Shown in pieces: positions 12,341 to 25,300 of a DNA stretch of 64,000 bases. Position 1 is the first letter of the stretch; every line of letters begins with the position of its first letter. The notes beneath the pieces were generated by a model. That model made no database searches and was not told the origin of the DNA. It saw only the letters and a program-made list of their open reading frames with translations. Source of the DNA: Caenorhabditis elegans (taxonomy: Eukaryota > Nematoda > Chromadorea > Rhabditida > Rhabditidae); the NCBI RefSeq assembly GCF_000002985.6, contig NC_003280.10, positions 1,488,001-1,552,000 of the forward strand, read 5' to 3'. A program made the position numbers and the translations under genes.

Positions 12341-14719
12341 TTAATTTTATTGATTTTAAGTCGAAAAAACGAAGAAAATTCGAGGAAAACTGAAGAAAAT
12401 GAGGAAAAAGAGCCAAAAAATGGAGAAAATTCGATGAAAAAATCTGGCCGAGTCGGAGTGGCCTAGAAAACTCCATTTAGGACTGGGGCACAGGAAAATC
12501 GCTTTTCAAGTGGAAAACTAGTTGTTTTTGGAGAAATAATGAATAAATATTTGTAATTGACATTTTAAAAATTGAAAAATGAAAAAGTTCCTCGAAAAAA
12601 TATTGAAAATCCATTGAAATATGTGCAAATAAGGGCGGATGGCCGAGAAAACTCTATTTAATGAATATTCATCATTTTGGAAAGTTTAAATGAATTTTCG
12701 AACAAATCTCCAATCAAATAAAGATGGAATCGAAACTGAAAAACGATTTTTATTGTTAAAAAGACATTAAAAATCCGAAAAATCGCCGGGAAACCTGAAT
12801 AAAACCACTATGGCCGAGATTTCCCTGGAGTAAATAAATTTCCGATTCGATTGGAGTGCCCATGGGTGCACAATTGGAAGCAGATTAGTGTCCCTTTCGC
12901 ATAAATTATCGATTTTCCAGTGTTGCGCCGAAATTCCACATTGTACACGTAAAAACTACGATTTCACGCAGGAAAATTGATTTTTATCGAATTTTTGGTA
13001 CGAAATTTGTTTGAATTACTTGTATTATAACGTAAAATTTTTATTAAGACATTTTTACATCTAGAAGTTTTATTTTTCCATGGAATTCGCCTGAAAATCC
13101 AATAAATTTCGCAAAAATCCAGCTTTCCCTTCGGGACCCGGCTATGAAAATCTGCAATGCGCCTTTAAAGTGTTACGGTACCTCGCAAATTAATTATTTT
13201 TTAATCGATTTTCACACTAAAAATCCCTGTAAATCAGTGAAAATTTTCAATTTTTATTGTTGTGTATGTCATTCAGATACGTATCAATCAACCGGACAGT
13301 AAATCGGAAGGGTGGCGTTTTAATTGCTACGGGGTGGAGAACATCATCATCGGATGATTTGATTATATATACTTCTGCGGCAGGGTCATTTTCTGAACAA
13401 TTTTGATGTTTTATTGTCTGCATTTTAGTCGAATTCCACTCTAAAATTGGTAATTTAACCCGAAATCCACTGTAAAATCAATTGTACATAGAATTTTTCA
13501 AAAAAAAAAAACTTTTTTAGTTGGCATTTTCACAGTTTTAAACTATCATTTTCAAATTTCTCATGTCATTTCACCGCTAGACAACAAATTTATATCCAAT
13601 TCTCGCCAAAACTGGCGAAACTCCGTATCACAGTGGTTAAGCGAGTCGCGACTCTGCCAATTCCCCCAAAGTTGAGCTAGAAGGCTCAAAATCAAGGGTT
13701 AAGGGCAACGGCCTACAGAGATTCTGATAAAAATATTCAAAATTCCAGAAATTCAAGTTTTTAACAAGAAAACTCGGAATGAAACTCGATTTCGCAATAT
13801 CTAGGTCGCTACTCAGCCAATTCCCTTCAAAGTTGAGCTAGAGGGCTGCAAATTTGGGACTTGGGGTAATAAACTATGAGGATTCTGATAAAATCATCAA
13901 AAACTTGCTAACTTTTCCCATTTTCCCACAATTTGTGTTCTTTGAGCCCCTACCACTTCCGCCAGATTGATTGATAGGCGTAGAAATTTCGTCTTTATCA
14001 CTTATCACATATCACTAGTTGTTTATGCAATCTCATCCATCACACACCGACATTTGACCCCTTGCAGCTGCCCAAGCAGTCTCCCCGCCGCACTCCTTCT
14101 CTAATCCTCCGCACTCTCTCTCTCTGTTCGTGGAGGGTGGGGTGGCACGGCTCTTCTTCTTCTGTTTCCGTCACCCGTTGAGCCCCAGAGCTCTATGATG
14201 CAATTCCTTAAGGCCTTGTTGCCCACGTGCCGATATCTAAAAGTGATTTTCTCGAGTTTTTTGCTTGCATTTTATTAGAAAAAAATGCCGGGAAAAGATC
14301 AAAGGAGCATTGTTTTTTTGCAATTTTTATATTAAAAATTCCTGATTCCCCCACATTGTTTACATGGTCTCCAAGTCTGCAGGAGATATAAGAGACCAGA
14401 CCCCACGTGGTCTCCAAGTCTCATGGTGCATCGACTCTTTTTGGATTCTATTCTAGATTTGGTCAACAACAAGGTTTTTGCGTTGTTTTTTTTTTCATTT
14501 CTTTCCTCTGTCCTTTCTCAGCAACTTTGTGCGATTTGGAGCGAATCAGGCTATTTTTAATCCATTTTTCATTGGATTTCTCTTGAAATTCCGCTGAACT
14601 TCTGTCGAACTTGCATGAAAATTTGGTTTACCTAGTTTTTAAATTCAAATCAGAAACTAGAAATTACCGAAAAATACACAATTGCCACAATGCTTTCTTA
14701 AAAATCATTACCTATTACT

Positions 14720-15290
14720 TTCTAACTTTGATAGCTCATATCTCAATTGTCATTAGTTTTATCAAAAAGTTATCAACTGACAAAATATTTGGCTTGAATT
14801 TGTACATAGTTTCGTAGTTAAAATTTTTTTGGTACACTTATTCCCAACTGAGATACAAGCTGTCAAAGTAGAGCTCCGAGACATAATGCATCGACAAGAA
14901 CTTTCTCGCTTAGCATTAACAGCCCATATCTCGGTTGCCCGTAGTTTTACCAAAAAATTGTCAACTAACAAAATGTTCATTTTTATTTTGTGCATACTTT
15001 TATAGTTGCTGATTTTCCAATATCGTTAAAATGAACCGAGATATGACCTTCCAAAGTAGAGTTGCATGACATGGTGCATCGATAAAACCTTTTTTCCTAG
15101 ATTGCACTGCTTATATCTAGTTTTTGTTCAGTTCTTTTGAAAATTTGTCAACTAGCAAGTTGTTCCTTATTACCTTGTGCATACACTATAATTCACAACT
15201 TTTGAACGCCTTAAAATTGCACCGAGATATGAGCTCTCAAAGCAGAGCTCCAAGACATGGTGCATCAAGAAACCTGACTTTTTTTATTTC
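14720..15290. repeat. ~190 bp degenerate tandem repeat
   Basis: Three to four units containing GCTCATATCTC(A/G)GTTG, a TCAACT(G/A)ACAAAATG segment and GAGCTCCGAGACAT(A/G)(A/G)TGCATCGA. The same TCAACTAACAAAATGTT words also occur around 31500-31920 and 34880-35110, so this is a dispersed family with a local tandem run. Confidence 0.65.
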
Positions 15291-16057
15291 CAACTAACAA
15301 ATTATTTTTTACATATTTTCACAGTATATGTAGTAGTATTAAATTGTCAAAACACTTATTTGTCACCTAGATTTTGGCCCTAAAAAAAGAAAACAATATT
15401 TGACCCTAAAAAATTTTTTTTTAATATTTGGCCCTAAAAAAAAAAGAAAAATTTTTTGGCCCTAAAAAAATTTGCATCATGCTGTACCACCAACGTCATA
15501 GCATAGATTTTAGGATATTCAAAGCTCAAAGTTTCGAAATCCAGTTTTCCTTTTTTTTGCATCACTATTCATGTTTTCAAAGCTTTCCTAATATTCTCTA
15601 GCACCTCAAATACCTTCAAATTTATATTTTTCCAAAATTCCCACGAATAAAATATGTTGTGTAAAAATGCAAATTTCCGCATCAAAAACACGTTAGCATA
15701 CATTTTCCCCTTCAAATCGTACAGTTTTTTGTTTGAGGACAGATATTGAATATTCTAAAAGCCGAAAAGTTAAGGGTTTAGTGACCATTATGATACTTCT
15801 TATCACTTATCAATAGAACGTATTATTTCTTATCACAAAACTTTTTTTCTCTGCGTCTCTATTATCTAGTGTATATCTCTAGTGAACATGACCTTGTATG
15901 GGTTATTTTCTTTTTTTTTCCGACTTTTTCTGGTACCTTTTCCCTTTGGAATCAATAAAAATTCAATTTTCTGGTTTAAAATTGCAAATATTTTGAAAAT
16001 TTTGCTATTTCAAAGTCTTAAGCTCAAAATTCTAAACATTTCACTATTTCGAAGCTT

Positions 16058-16240
16058 TTTAATAGCTCTTTTCCCCGCTGATACACCGCTTCAAAGATTT
16101 CAGTGCCAGAAATCTCGGAGAGAGTGTGGGTGAGGGGGAGACGCAGGTTGCTAGCACCGCCTGCGTCTCCCCTCCCACACACTCTCTCGCCCTTCTAACT
16201 TTAAAGCGCTATATCTCTGCAAGGAAAAGAGCTATCAAAA
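16058..16240. repeat. GC-rich hairpin element, copy 1
   Basis: Long imperfect inverted repeat: CCGCTGATACACCGCTTC...GAGGGGGAGACGCAGG facing CCTGCGTCTCCCCTCC...AAGCGCTATATCTC. Related hairpins sit at 17083-17252 and 17431-17608 in fgt-1 introns and at 34732-34890 and 36025-36195 near the Stum-like gene. Confidence 0.8.
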
Positions 16241-16567
16241 TGTTTCCAACTGCAAAAATGATCAGCATCAAGTTTTCTATCTTTTTCCTGCTATTTTAAA
16301 GTAGTCAAACCTCCCAATTAGACCTATTTACCAACTCAAAACTTCCAAAAATCACGAGTACATACCCGCAACCCTTTCATTATACCCCTATTCAATTCGG
16401 CGGGGGTTCAGCTGTGTAAATACCTTGGGCACACAAACAAATTCCCCCACTAATACTACTTAGATTCCGTCTAAATTCCCTTTTCCCCGTTATATCAAAG
16501 ATTAAAATGTTCACTTTCATCATTTTTTTACCCTTAAACTCCTAAAAAATCAATTTTTTTTGCAGAA

Positions 16568-19500
16568 ATGGGTGTCAACGACCATGATGTTAGTGTTCCC
16601 CTGCAGGAGGTCCAGTCAAGAACAGTAGAGGTGAGAAATTTTTTTGAATTTTTATTAGTGGAAAAATTGAAATAGAAAACCGTGAACTTATTGATTTTTT
16701 CCGTCTAAATCTAGAAAATATATATTTATTTCGAAGAAAATTCATTTAAAATAATGTCGGAAAAATCAAGAAGTGACACTTCGGCAACCGCGAGCTTGTC
16801 AGATAGCTCGAAGAGTCCGAGCAGCTACAGTACCCCCGGGACCACCACGCAGAAAATCATTTTTCCGGATGTAAACCTTCAGTTTTACCACAAAAATTTC
16901 TCCTGTTAAACGTTTTTTTTTGCAGGGAAAACTCACGAAATGCCTCGCATTCTCCGCATTTGTCATCACACTGGCCTCCTTCCAATTTGGATACCATATC
17001 GGATGTGTAAATGCTCCAGGAGGGGTGGGTTTTAGGACTATTGGATAGAAAATTTAATTATGAACATTTTTGCATTTGGAAGTTTTCTGATAGCTTCCTT
17101 GCCTGCAGAGATACACCGCGTTAAAGTTTTGAGGGCGAGAGTGTGTGGGAGGGGAGACGCAGGCGCCACGCTGCGTCTTCCCTCACCTCACGCTCTCTCG
17201 CCCGAAAACTTTGAAGCAGTGTATCTCGGCGGGGAAAAGAGCTATCAAGAAACTTTCAACTGGTAAAATGTTTAGAAACTTGAGCTTAACATTTTCTCAG
17301 TTGACAACGTTTCTCTATCTCTTCAAATTTTTGAGATATCGTTTTTCCAAAAAAAAACTTTAAGTTTTTGACAATTAAAAATAAACTAGAAATACAGAAC
17401 ACTCAATTTTAAACATCTTTTCATTTAAAATTTTTTTGCTAGCTCGTTTCCCTGCAGAGATACACCGCGTTAAAGTTTTGAATGCGAGAGAGTGTGTGGG
17501 AGGGGGAGACGCAGACGCCACGCTGCGTCTCCCCTCACCCCACACACTCTCGCCTGAAAATTTTGAAGCGGTGTAACTCTGCAGGGAAAAGAGCTATTAA
17601 AAAACTTTCAACTAGTGAAATATGCAAAATTTGAAGCTGAATATTTTTAGCGTAAAATTTTGTTTGCTATCTCTTTCAATTTTTATGAAAAATTAATATT
17701 TTCAGCTTATCACTGAATGGATCATCGGATCACACAAGGATCTCTTCGACAAGGAGCTCAGCAGAGAAAATGCTGATTTGGCGTGGTTAGTTTTTTGAAA
17801 ATTGCCGTGAAAATTGGATTTTTAGTCAGAAACTTTTTAGTTTTCAAACAAATTTTCTAAAAATTCTTCCAAATTTTCCAGGTCCGTCGCAGTATCCGTA
17901 TTCGCTGTTGGTGGTATGATTGGAGGTCTTTCCTCAGGATGGTTGGCCGATAAGGTCGGAAGACGTGGAGCTCTGTTCTACAATAATCTTTTGGCTCTGG
18001 CCGCGGCGGCTCTGATGGGATTGGCTAAGTCAGTTGGAGCATACCCAATGGTTATTTTGGGAAGATTGATTATTGGGCTTAATTGTGGTAGGTGACTTGG
18101 TTTTCAGAAAATTTGGGAAAAAATTCAAAAATTTTTTTTTTTGATTTTTTTCAAATTTTTTTCAAATTTCACTAAATTTTTCTAAATTTTTTATTTTTCT
18201 ATAAACAACATAAGTACTCCATTTTTGAGTTCCCCAAACATTTTCCAGTCGTGACACAAATTTTTAGCTCGGTACCACCAAAACTGGCGAAACTCCGTAT
18301 CATAATGGTTAACTGGGTCGCTACTCAGCCAAATTTCCAAATATTGTAAAAATTGGGCTAAAAGCCTGAAAATTTAGACCTAGGAGTAAAAAAAATACGC
18401 AGAAATCAATGTAATTAGTAAAAATCTTGGAAAATCAATAGTTTTTCGAGAAATTAAGCTAGAAAGTCGATTTCGCAATAGACTAAAAACACGAGTTTTT
18501 GAGATAAAAAACCACGCCAAATTCAAATTTCCAATTCTAAAATTTCCAGGATTCTCCTCAGCCCTTGTACCAATGTTCCTCACCGAAATCTCCCCTAACA
18601 ACCTCCGTGGAATGCTCGGATCCCTTCACCAATTGCTCGTCACCATCGCAATTTTGGTTTCTCAGATCTTCGGGCTCCCACATCTCCTCGGAACCGGAGA
18701 CCGCTGGCCACTGATCTTTGCCTTCACCGTCGTGCCTGCCGTTCTTCAGTTGGCTTTGCTCATGTTGTGCCCAGAGTCTCCAAAGTGGGTGAAATACTAA
18801 AAATTTTAGATTGCAAAACCAAAAAGTTCAAATTTCCCGCCCACCTTGCGTTGTAAACGCGCTCCAATGAGAAAAACACGTGGTTCAGCGTTGGAGCGCA
18901 CTTTCACAATGCGGTCCGCGGGAAATTCAAATTTTTTGTTTGAAAACTAGTTTTTCTTAGGTTTTTCTTCCAGTTTAACATATTTTCCAAGCTAAAAACA
19001 ATTGAAAAATGTAATTTTCAGTTTTTTTTCCCAGATTTTCAACTTTTTACAAATAAATTACTCTCCAGGTACACAATGGCTGTCCGCGGACAGAGAAACG
19101 AAGCTGAAAGCGCGCTGAAAAAGCTCCGTGACACCGAAGACGTGTCAACTGAAATTGAGGCAATGCAAGAAGAAGCCACCGCCGCCGGAGTCCAGGAGAA
19201 GCCAAAAATGGGAGATATGTTCAAGGTGACAAAAACTGTCGAAAACTGGGAAAATTGGAATTTTTAAAATTTTTAACTATTTTTACTGAATTTCCTGTCA
19301 CTTTTTATCCCTTTTCCCAAGTTTTCAAGCCTCTAGCTCATTTTTTGGTTAATTGACAGAGTAGCGGCTCAGTTAACCACTGTGATACGGAGTTTTGTGA
19401 GTTTTTGTGGAAATTGACTGAAATTTTTTGACTATGGGTAGTTTTTAGTGTAAAATCTGATAATTAATAAACAATCATGAAATTCGAAAAAATTTTTGAA

Positions 19501-21687
19501 AAAAAATTTCGATTCGATTTTTTTTTGAAAACTATTAAAGTTCACAAAAATGCCATCTTGATTTTAAAATAAGCACTTTGATCTACCCATATTCGCGGTT
19601 TTTCTGCATTTTAGCTCAATTTTGGTGAATTGACTGAGTAGCGACTCAGTGAACCACTGTGATACGGAGTTTTGTCAGTTTTAGTGGGAATGCGCTGAAA
19701 ATTTTTGACTAAGAGCAGTTTTTGATGCTAAATTTGATTATTAATAAAAAATCACGAAATTAGAAAAAACTTTTTTTTTGAAAATTTGGAAAAAAATTTC
19801 GAAAAAAATTCCAGAAAAGACCGAAGTCGATTTTTAGAAAAACCATTAAACTTTACTCAAATTTTGTCTATATTTCCAAAAAATCTCTTTGATCTACCCA
19901 TATTCGCGAATTTTCTGCCTTTTAGCTCAATTTTGGTGAATTTGCTGAGTAGCGACTCAGTTAACCATTGTGATACGGAGTTTTGTCAGTTTTGGTGGTA
20001 TCGAGCTAAAAATTGATGTGACGCGTGGAAAATGTTTGGGGAATTCAAAAATGTGATATTTGTACTGCTTTTTAAAGAAGTGGAATTTTTTGTTTAAAAA
20101 AAAATTTAATTCTGAAATTTTCTTGAAACAAAATCTCACTACAGTTTAGCCAATTTTGGCGAAATTTTTTGACTGTTGGTGATTTTTGATGGCAAGTTTG
20201 AAAAAAAAAACAAAGAATCTAAAAATTCCAAAAAAATCAAAAATTTTTTGAAATTTTTTTTTTCAAAAAATTTTTAATTTTTTTTTTCAAAATAGGGTAA
20301 CTTTACCCGTAGATTTCAATTTTTACACGTATAACCCTCTAAAAATTCCAGGGAGCCCTGCTCTGGCCAATGTCCATCGCCATTATGATGATGCTCGCCC
20401 AACAGCTGTCCGGAATCAACGTCGCAATGTTCTACTCGACTGTAATTTTCCGTGGAGCCGGTTTGACTGGAAATGAGCCATTCTACGCGACAATTGGTAT
20501 GGGGGCTGTGAATGTGATTATGACTCTGATCTCGGTCTGGCTTGTGGACCACCCGAAATTCGGCCGCCGCTCACTTTTGCTGGCCGGTTTGACTGGAATG
20601 TTCGTGTCTACACTGCTTCTCGTTGGTGCGCTGACTATTCAGAACAGTGGAGGAGACAAGGTTTGTACAGAAATACCAAAAACAAAACATTTCGAAAAAA
20701 AAATTTTTGAAAAAAAAAATTCTAAAAATTTTTTCCAGTGGGCCAGCTACTCAGCCATCGGATTTGTGCTCCTTTTCGTCATCTCCTTTGCCACCGGACC
20801 CGGAGCCATTCCATGGTTCTTCGTCTCCGAAATCTTCGACTCGTCGGCTCGTGGAAACGCGAACTCCATCGCTGTTATGGTCAACTGGGCCGCCAATTTG
20901 CTCGTCGGACTCACTTTCTTGCCAATCAATGTGAGTTTTCGGAGTTTTTTGTGTGAAAATTTGGACTATTCAGAAAATTTGAGCCTAGATTATATTTTTC
21001 CCGGAAAAATTCGACGAAAATGCAATTTTCATTCTGAAAAATGATGAAAACTCGTAAAATTAAAAATGTTAACTTGTTTATCATTAGAGCGCACTTGCAA
21101 TATGCGCTAGATTTTTAGAAAATTTTCTATCACAAAAAACTGACAAAAACTACCAATTTTGAGCTTTCTGGCAGATTTTCTAATTGGAGCGCACTTGCAT
21201 AGTGCAGTCGGCGGGGAATTCAAATTTTTTAGATAAAAATTGAAATTTTGGTTGTTTCAAAGTGAAGTAATGCGGTTTCCTGCGAAAAAAAACACCAAAT
21301 TAGCATCAGAGCCGCACAAAAAACAAATTTATTGTCATTTTCTCATTGGAGCGCATTTGCATAGTGCGGTCGGCGGGAAATTTGAATTTTTGGGTCAAAA
21401 ACTGCTATTTTCCTTCAATTTCGGTAAAGTCAAGTCTTTTTAGCTCTAAAAACTATTCAAAACCTCAATTTGCATTTTGCTCAATAGAGCGCTCTTGCAT
21501 ATCACTTGAAATTCACATTTTCCGTTTAAAAACCGAAATTTTCTTCCAGAATCTCATGCAACAATACTCATTCTTTATTTTCTCCGGATTCCTCGCCTTC
21601 TTCATCTTCTACACGTGGAAATTCGTGCCAGAAACCAAAGGAAAATCGATTGAACAAATTCAAGCCGAATTCGAGAAGAGGAAGTAA
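16568..21687 (+). CDS. fgt-1: Facilitative glucose transporter FGT-1 (GLUT family)
   Basis: Twelve-TM major-facilitator sugar transporter, the worm GLUT1-like glucose uptake protein. Exons for the longer-span isoform: 16568-16630, 16926-17024, 17706-17785, 17882-18087, 18550-18784, 19069-19225, 20352-20660, 20739-20930, 21550-21687; this gives 492 residues with all phases consistent. Visible signatures are the DKVGRR loop motif (about residues 104-109), PESPK at the central loop, QQLSGIN in TM7 (297-303), GPGAIPWF in TM10 (403-410) and the C-terminal PETKG (474-478). TGCAG three bases before the ATG looks like an SL trans-splice acceptor. A second first exon at 16754-16870 is also in phase. 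The AATAAA at 21812-21817 is the likely poly(A) signal. It is convergent with the MATH gene downstream. Confidence 0.97.
16754..16870 (+). CDS. fgt-1: Alternative first coding exon of fgt-1
   Basis: ATG at 16754 opens 39 codons (starting MSEKSRSDTSATASLSDSS, rich in Ser/Thr) and ends GAT followed by donor GTAAAC. Its phase 0 end is identical to that of the exon at 16568-16630, so both splice to 16926 in frame. The result is a 510-residue isoform with a longer polar cytoplasmic N terminus. Two N-terminal isoforms of FGT-1 are known; this exon fits the second. An internal promoter within the first intron is implied. Confidence 0.85.
17083..17252. repeat. GC-rich hairpin element, copy 2 (fgt-1 intron)
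   Basis: Arms GAGATACACCGCGTTAAAG / CTTTGAAGCAGTGTATCTC with inner arms GGGGAGACGCAGGCG / CGCTGCGTCTTCCC. Flanks carry TTCTGATAGC and AGCTATCAAGAAA. Confidence 0.85.
17431..17608. repeat. GC-rich hairpin element, copy 3 (fgt-1 intron)
   Basis: Same structure as the neighbouring copy 350 bp upstream: CTGCAGAGATACACCGCG...GGAGACGCAGACGCC facing CGCTGCGTCTCCCC...GTGTAACTCTGCAG. Both copies lie in the intron between the exons ending 17024 and starting 17706. Confidence 0.85.
18275..20010. repeat. Interspersed CTCCGTATCAC motif copies in fgt-1 introns
   Basis: Cores at about 18285-18335 (+), and at 19350-19400, 19630-19685 and 19935-19995 in the reverse sense (GAGTAGCGACTCAG then TGTGATACGGAG). 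The last three are about 290 bp apart within one intron. They belong to a family of roughly 20 copies across the window. Confidence 0.85.
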
Positions 21688-21989
21688 TGCAAAAATTAAT
21701 ATTTATTTTGAATATTCCGTCCCAGCCCCCCAAGTATTTTGTATTTTATCGATTTTTTCCCCAAAGAAAATGTATTTTCCACACCACTGCGAAACGTATA
21801 GGTTTTGAGATAATAAAATTTGTATTCTTTGTATGGTTTTTTTTTGAATTTCACACTATAATTTTGTTTAGGCCACTAGCTCAATTTTGGGATATTGGCC
21901 GAGTAGCGACTCAGTTAACCATTGTGATACGGAGCTTGCTAAGTATGGTGGAAATTGGCTGAAGATTCAAAAACAATATCTTTCCGTAG

Positions 21990-22170
21990 CAGGTGTTGTC
22001 AGATTACGGTTTGATCTACAAAAAATGCGGGAAATTTTTACACAGAAAAATGCGACGCTAGCACACGCTCTTAACCATGCGAATTAAGTTGAGAATTCTC
22101 CGTACAAACTCCCGCCATTCCGGTAGATCTACGTAGATCAAACCGAAATGGGACACTCTGACACCACATG
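21990..22170. repeat. Palindromic ~175 bp repeat, copy 2
   Basis: Arms GGTGTTGTCAG...GATCTACAAAAAATGCGG and the inverse GATCAAACCGAAATGGGACA...GACACC. The centre contains CTCTTAACCATGCG. Same family as 2456-2628. Confidence 0.75.
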
Positions 22171-22198
22171 AATCATTAAAACTGTTTCATTGAAGCAA

Positions 22199-22236
22199 AT
22201 TGTATTTGTATTGTATTGTATTGTATTGTATTTATT
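22199..22236 (+). repeat. Pentanucleotide microsatellite (TTGTA)n
   Basis: Run of TTGTA units (TATTGTATTGTATTGTATTG), mildly degenerate at both ends. Confidence 0.9.
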
Positions 22237-22320
22237 ACGATTTAAATCGTGATCAAGATTTAAAATTACTAAAATACACGATAAAATGCAAAATTTTAAA
22301 ACTTTATTTCAATCAATCGC

Positions 22321-25300
22321 CTAATTATCATTAATTTTCATAATTTTTATGAAAGCCTCAATAATGAACCTGCCATCAATCAGCTCCACGTCCTTCAAGT
22401 CTACGAAAGGCACGAAACGGTATACATAATGCACGTCGAATACATTCTCTGCATACTTTGTGAAGATTTTCCCATTCAGTGACTTCAGACTCAATTCGAA
22501 GTTTGTTTCTATTGTGCGTTTTCCAGAAGTAAGTTTGTTATCTTCACAAATTAGTGCTAAAATAAGAAATCCGTCCTTCTCGTTGACTGCTATTTTCCTA
22601 TAAAAAGCAACTTCTAAAAAATTTTTTACGAAGTTTTCAGAAATTTCTCAATTTTCCCAACAAAAAACTTGTCATTTTGGCGGGAAATTTGCTCTAAAAC
22701 TTATTCTCGACTAACCACGGGATCCCAAATCTTTCAATAGTCGGGCTGTTATACGTGAAGCCCGTTTTGATGCGTGACACATTCTTGACAAGGTAGGAAA
22801 ATGTAAACTCGAGACCTGGAGTGTTTGGACGAGGAGAATCTAAATAAATTCCAAGCAGTGATTTCAAATTTCAAGCTCTACATATATTACCTGTAACGCC
22901 CAAAACCTTGACATGCGCCTCCAAAGTCACACTATCATTGACCACGTATCCGTTCTCTAAGTCTTTCCAAGTCAGAAAACGGTCAAACCAGGCGAATCCT
23001 GTTTTCTCAAACATAAATTTGCCCGTTTTGACCAACGAGTTCCCGCTAGAAGCTAACAACTTTATTTCGAAATCCGTCGATATTGTCCATTTGTGAGTTT
23101 TGTAAACTTGTTCCGCACAGTACAGGCCAGCTCCAAAAAATCCGTTGGCATCACGCCGGATGGATAGTCTCCTAAACATATATGTACGTCCTTAACTCTT
23201 TTTTTTATTAGGCTTGGCGTCAGTGGGGGAGCGTTAGCCACTGACGCTATTTAGGGTTAGGATTACAGCGTTTTTTTCATTTTTCAAAGGGTTCCCGTTG
23301 GCCGATCAAAGCGAAATTTAACACAGAGACGTAAAGGCCACTAAGAAGCTTCCGTGTAAAATTTCAAATTGATTCCATCAAAACTCGCCGAGTTATGGAG
23401 CTTAAGGTGTTTTCAAAATGACCCTCAACTATTTTTTAAAATTTGAAAGTTTGGCGTTTTGTCAGTTTTCTCCCTAAGCTCACGAAAATTTAATGACAGC
23501 AGGACCGTAGCAGGATAAGGTTTCTTGTGAATTTTGAGCCAATTTCGATTTACAGGAGCCGAGATATTAAGCTTCAAAATCCGACAAAAGTTCGAGTCCG
23601 GGTGCGGGCGTCTAAATTTTTTTATGCCCTGTTTTTTGTTCATTTTGAAAACGCGCGTGTAACTTGACGGTGGGTGGATGGATTTTGATGCGGTTTTTTG
23701 CTGTCTCTTCAAGAAGCTTGCCCCATCTCTGTATGCTTTTTTTCAGAAAGATTGGAGCTCTTTGAGCCGAGATATAAAGAGTATTTTCGAGTATCCTCCA
23801 AAAATCACGTTTTTTTTCTCATTTTTCGCCTCTTTTTTTTGCAGGAAAATTCGAGTTTTTGCGATTTTTACGAGATTTTTTAGCAGTTTATAGTACTCGA
23901 CGAGATGCGTCGAAAAACATACAAATCATCCAGATCCATCAGCTATGAGCTCTTTTAGAGAGCTCCAAAGTCAAATTCGCAATTTTGACCTCCCCCCTCC
24001 CACTTCGGTGTGTTTTTTTCGTGTTTTTTCGCAAACCACCGCTTCGTGCGCTGTTGTCTTTGAGAAATCTTTGGTTCCAAGGTGAAATTGTTGTATAAAA
24101 AGATCGTAGGTACATTTTAAAGTAAAAATTATTCCGAAAAAGTGATTTTTTCATTTTGAAAATCAAGGCAGAAAAAAAAATTTTGATTTTTTTTCCAAAA
24201 ACTTTTTTTTTCCCTTCTCGTTGGATGGCGGTCGTTTGAGATATTTTGATTTTGAGGAAAAAAAATGAAATTACAAATATTTTTAAAGCGATAGAGGAAA
24301 AAAATTTCGAAAATTGAGTGAAAACTCACTGAGATAACCGACCTTGAAGCAAGTTACTGCCGTTTTTGCGTTGTTCATTTTTCAACTTTGAGCGTTTATT
24401 ATTCACTCAATCTGAGATCAATTTTAATTTTGTTTTTTAATATAGATTTAAAATTTGTCGCTAAATCCGAAAAACTGAGTTTCAAAAAAATTTTAGTGAA
24501 AATTTTTTTCAGCACCGCCAAAAAATCGAGTTTTTCAGCACTGATTTTTTCGAATTTTTGCGATTTTTCACTCATTTTTTGATGAATCTTTGTTTTCTAT
24601 TTCGTGTTCAATGAACAATATTTATAAAAAATGAAATCTATTAACAATTTGTGAAAATTTGTTTTTGAAAAAATTTTGTGCCAGTTTGAAATTTTTCAAA
24701 AAATTAATTTTTTGCCTCTTGCACAGAAAAAGTGGTTTGGTCTGGTGTTTCAACAATAACATTTTTGAAATCCTCACACCTTTTTTCATATTCCCTCAAA
24801 TTTTTGTAACCCAATTCTCACTTTGAAGGGAGATACAGGCGGGAGATACAGTTCGTTGAAGGGCTGGCTGCCAACACATCGCCACCCCACCCACAGAGAG
24901 ACACACATTTACAACCTAATATATTCAAATATTACCTCCTGCTCTCAGTTTTCAAGATTTTATGATGATTTTTACTTCATCAGAAAGAACACATTCTCTT
25001 TCTTAGTCTTCTGTGGGTGTTGCAAGTGGAAGACAAAAAAAAACAATATGGATTTAAAATCAGGGCTTCGCCCCGATTTTAATAAAATATATGAAACCCT
25101 CTTAAAAAGTTACAAGAAGGTTTTTCCTTGCGCTTGGAGCGCAAAAGAAAAGAAAAAGAGCTATTTAGACTTAGGGTGCCCAACTGGAATAAAACATTGG
25201 AAATCCCAATCCAACCAGCCTAAGGGCCCGAAAAACATACTAGGATGCCCAACTTGAATAAAATATTGGAAATCCTTATGACACACCGGCGGTATGGCGC

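Larger units (their letters stand above)
12341..16560. other. Divergent emc-1/fgt-1 intergenic region
   Basis: No exon found. It should hold the promoters of both genes. A pyrimidine/purine-rich stretch (CTCTCTCTCTCTG, GGAGGGTGGGGTGG) lies at 14110-14140. Repeats present: two copies of the interspersed CTCCGTATCAC-type motif (13615-13665; partial at 13795-13835), a tandem repeat at 14720-15290 and a hairpin element at 16058-16240. Confidence 0.6.
21688..22320. other. Convergent fgt-1/MATH gene 3' region
   Basis: Holds the fgt-1 poly(A) signal (21812-21817), one interspersed CTCCGTATCAC-type copy in reverse sense (21890-21940), palindromic repeat copy 2 (21990-22170), a (TTGTA)n microsatellite at 22199-22236 and the minus-strand poly(A) signal of the MATH gene (22304-22309). 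No gene seen. Confidence 0.7.

Noticed and set aside
14762-14995. Minus-strand ORF in the emc-1/fgt-1 intergenic region
   Set aside because: It lies wholly in a degenerate tandem repeat and has no splice or start context.
23425-24582. Several 60-100 residue ORFs in the big MATH intron
   Set aside because: Low-complexity Phe/Lys/Ser content on A- and T-runs, with no family resemblance.
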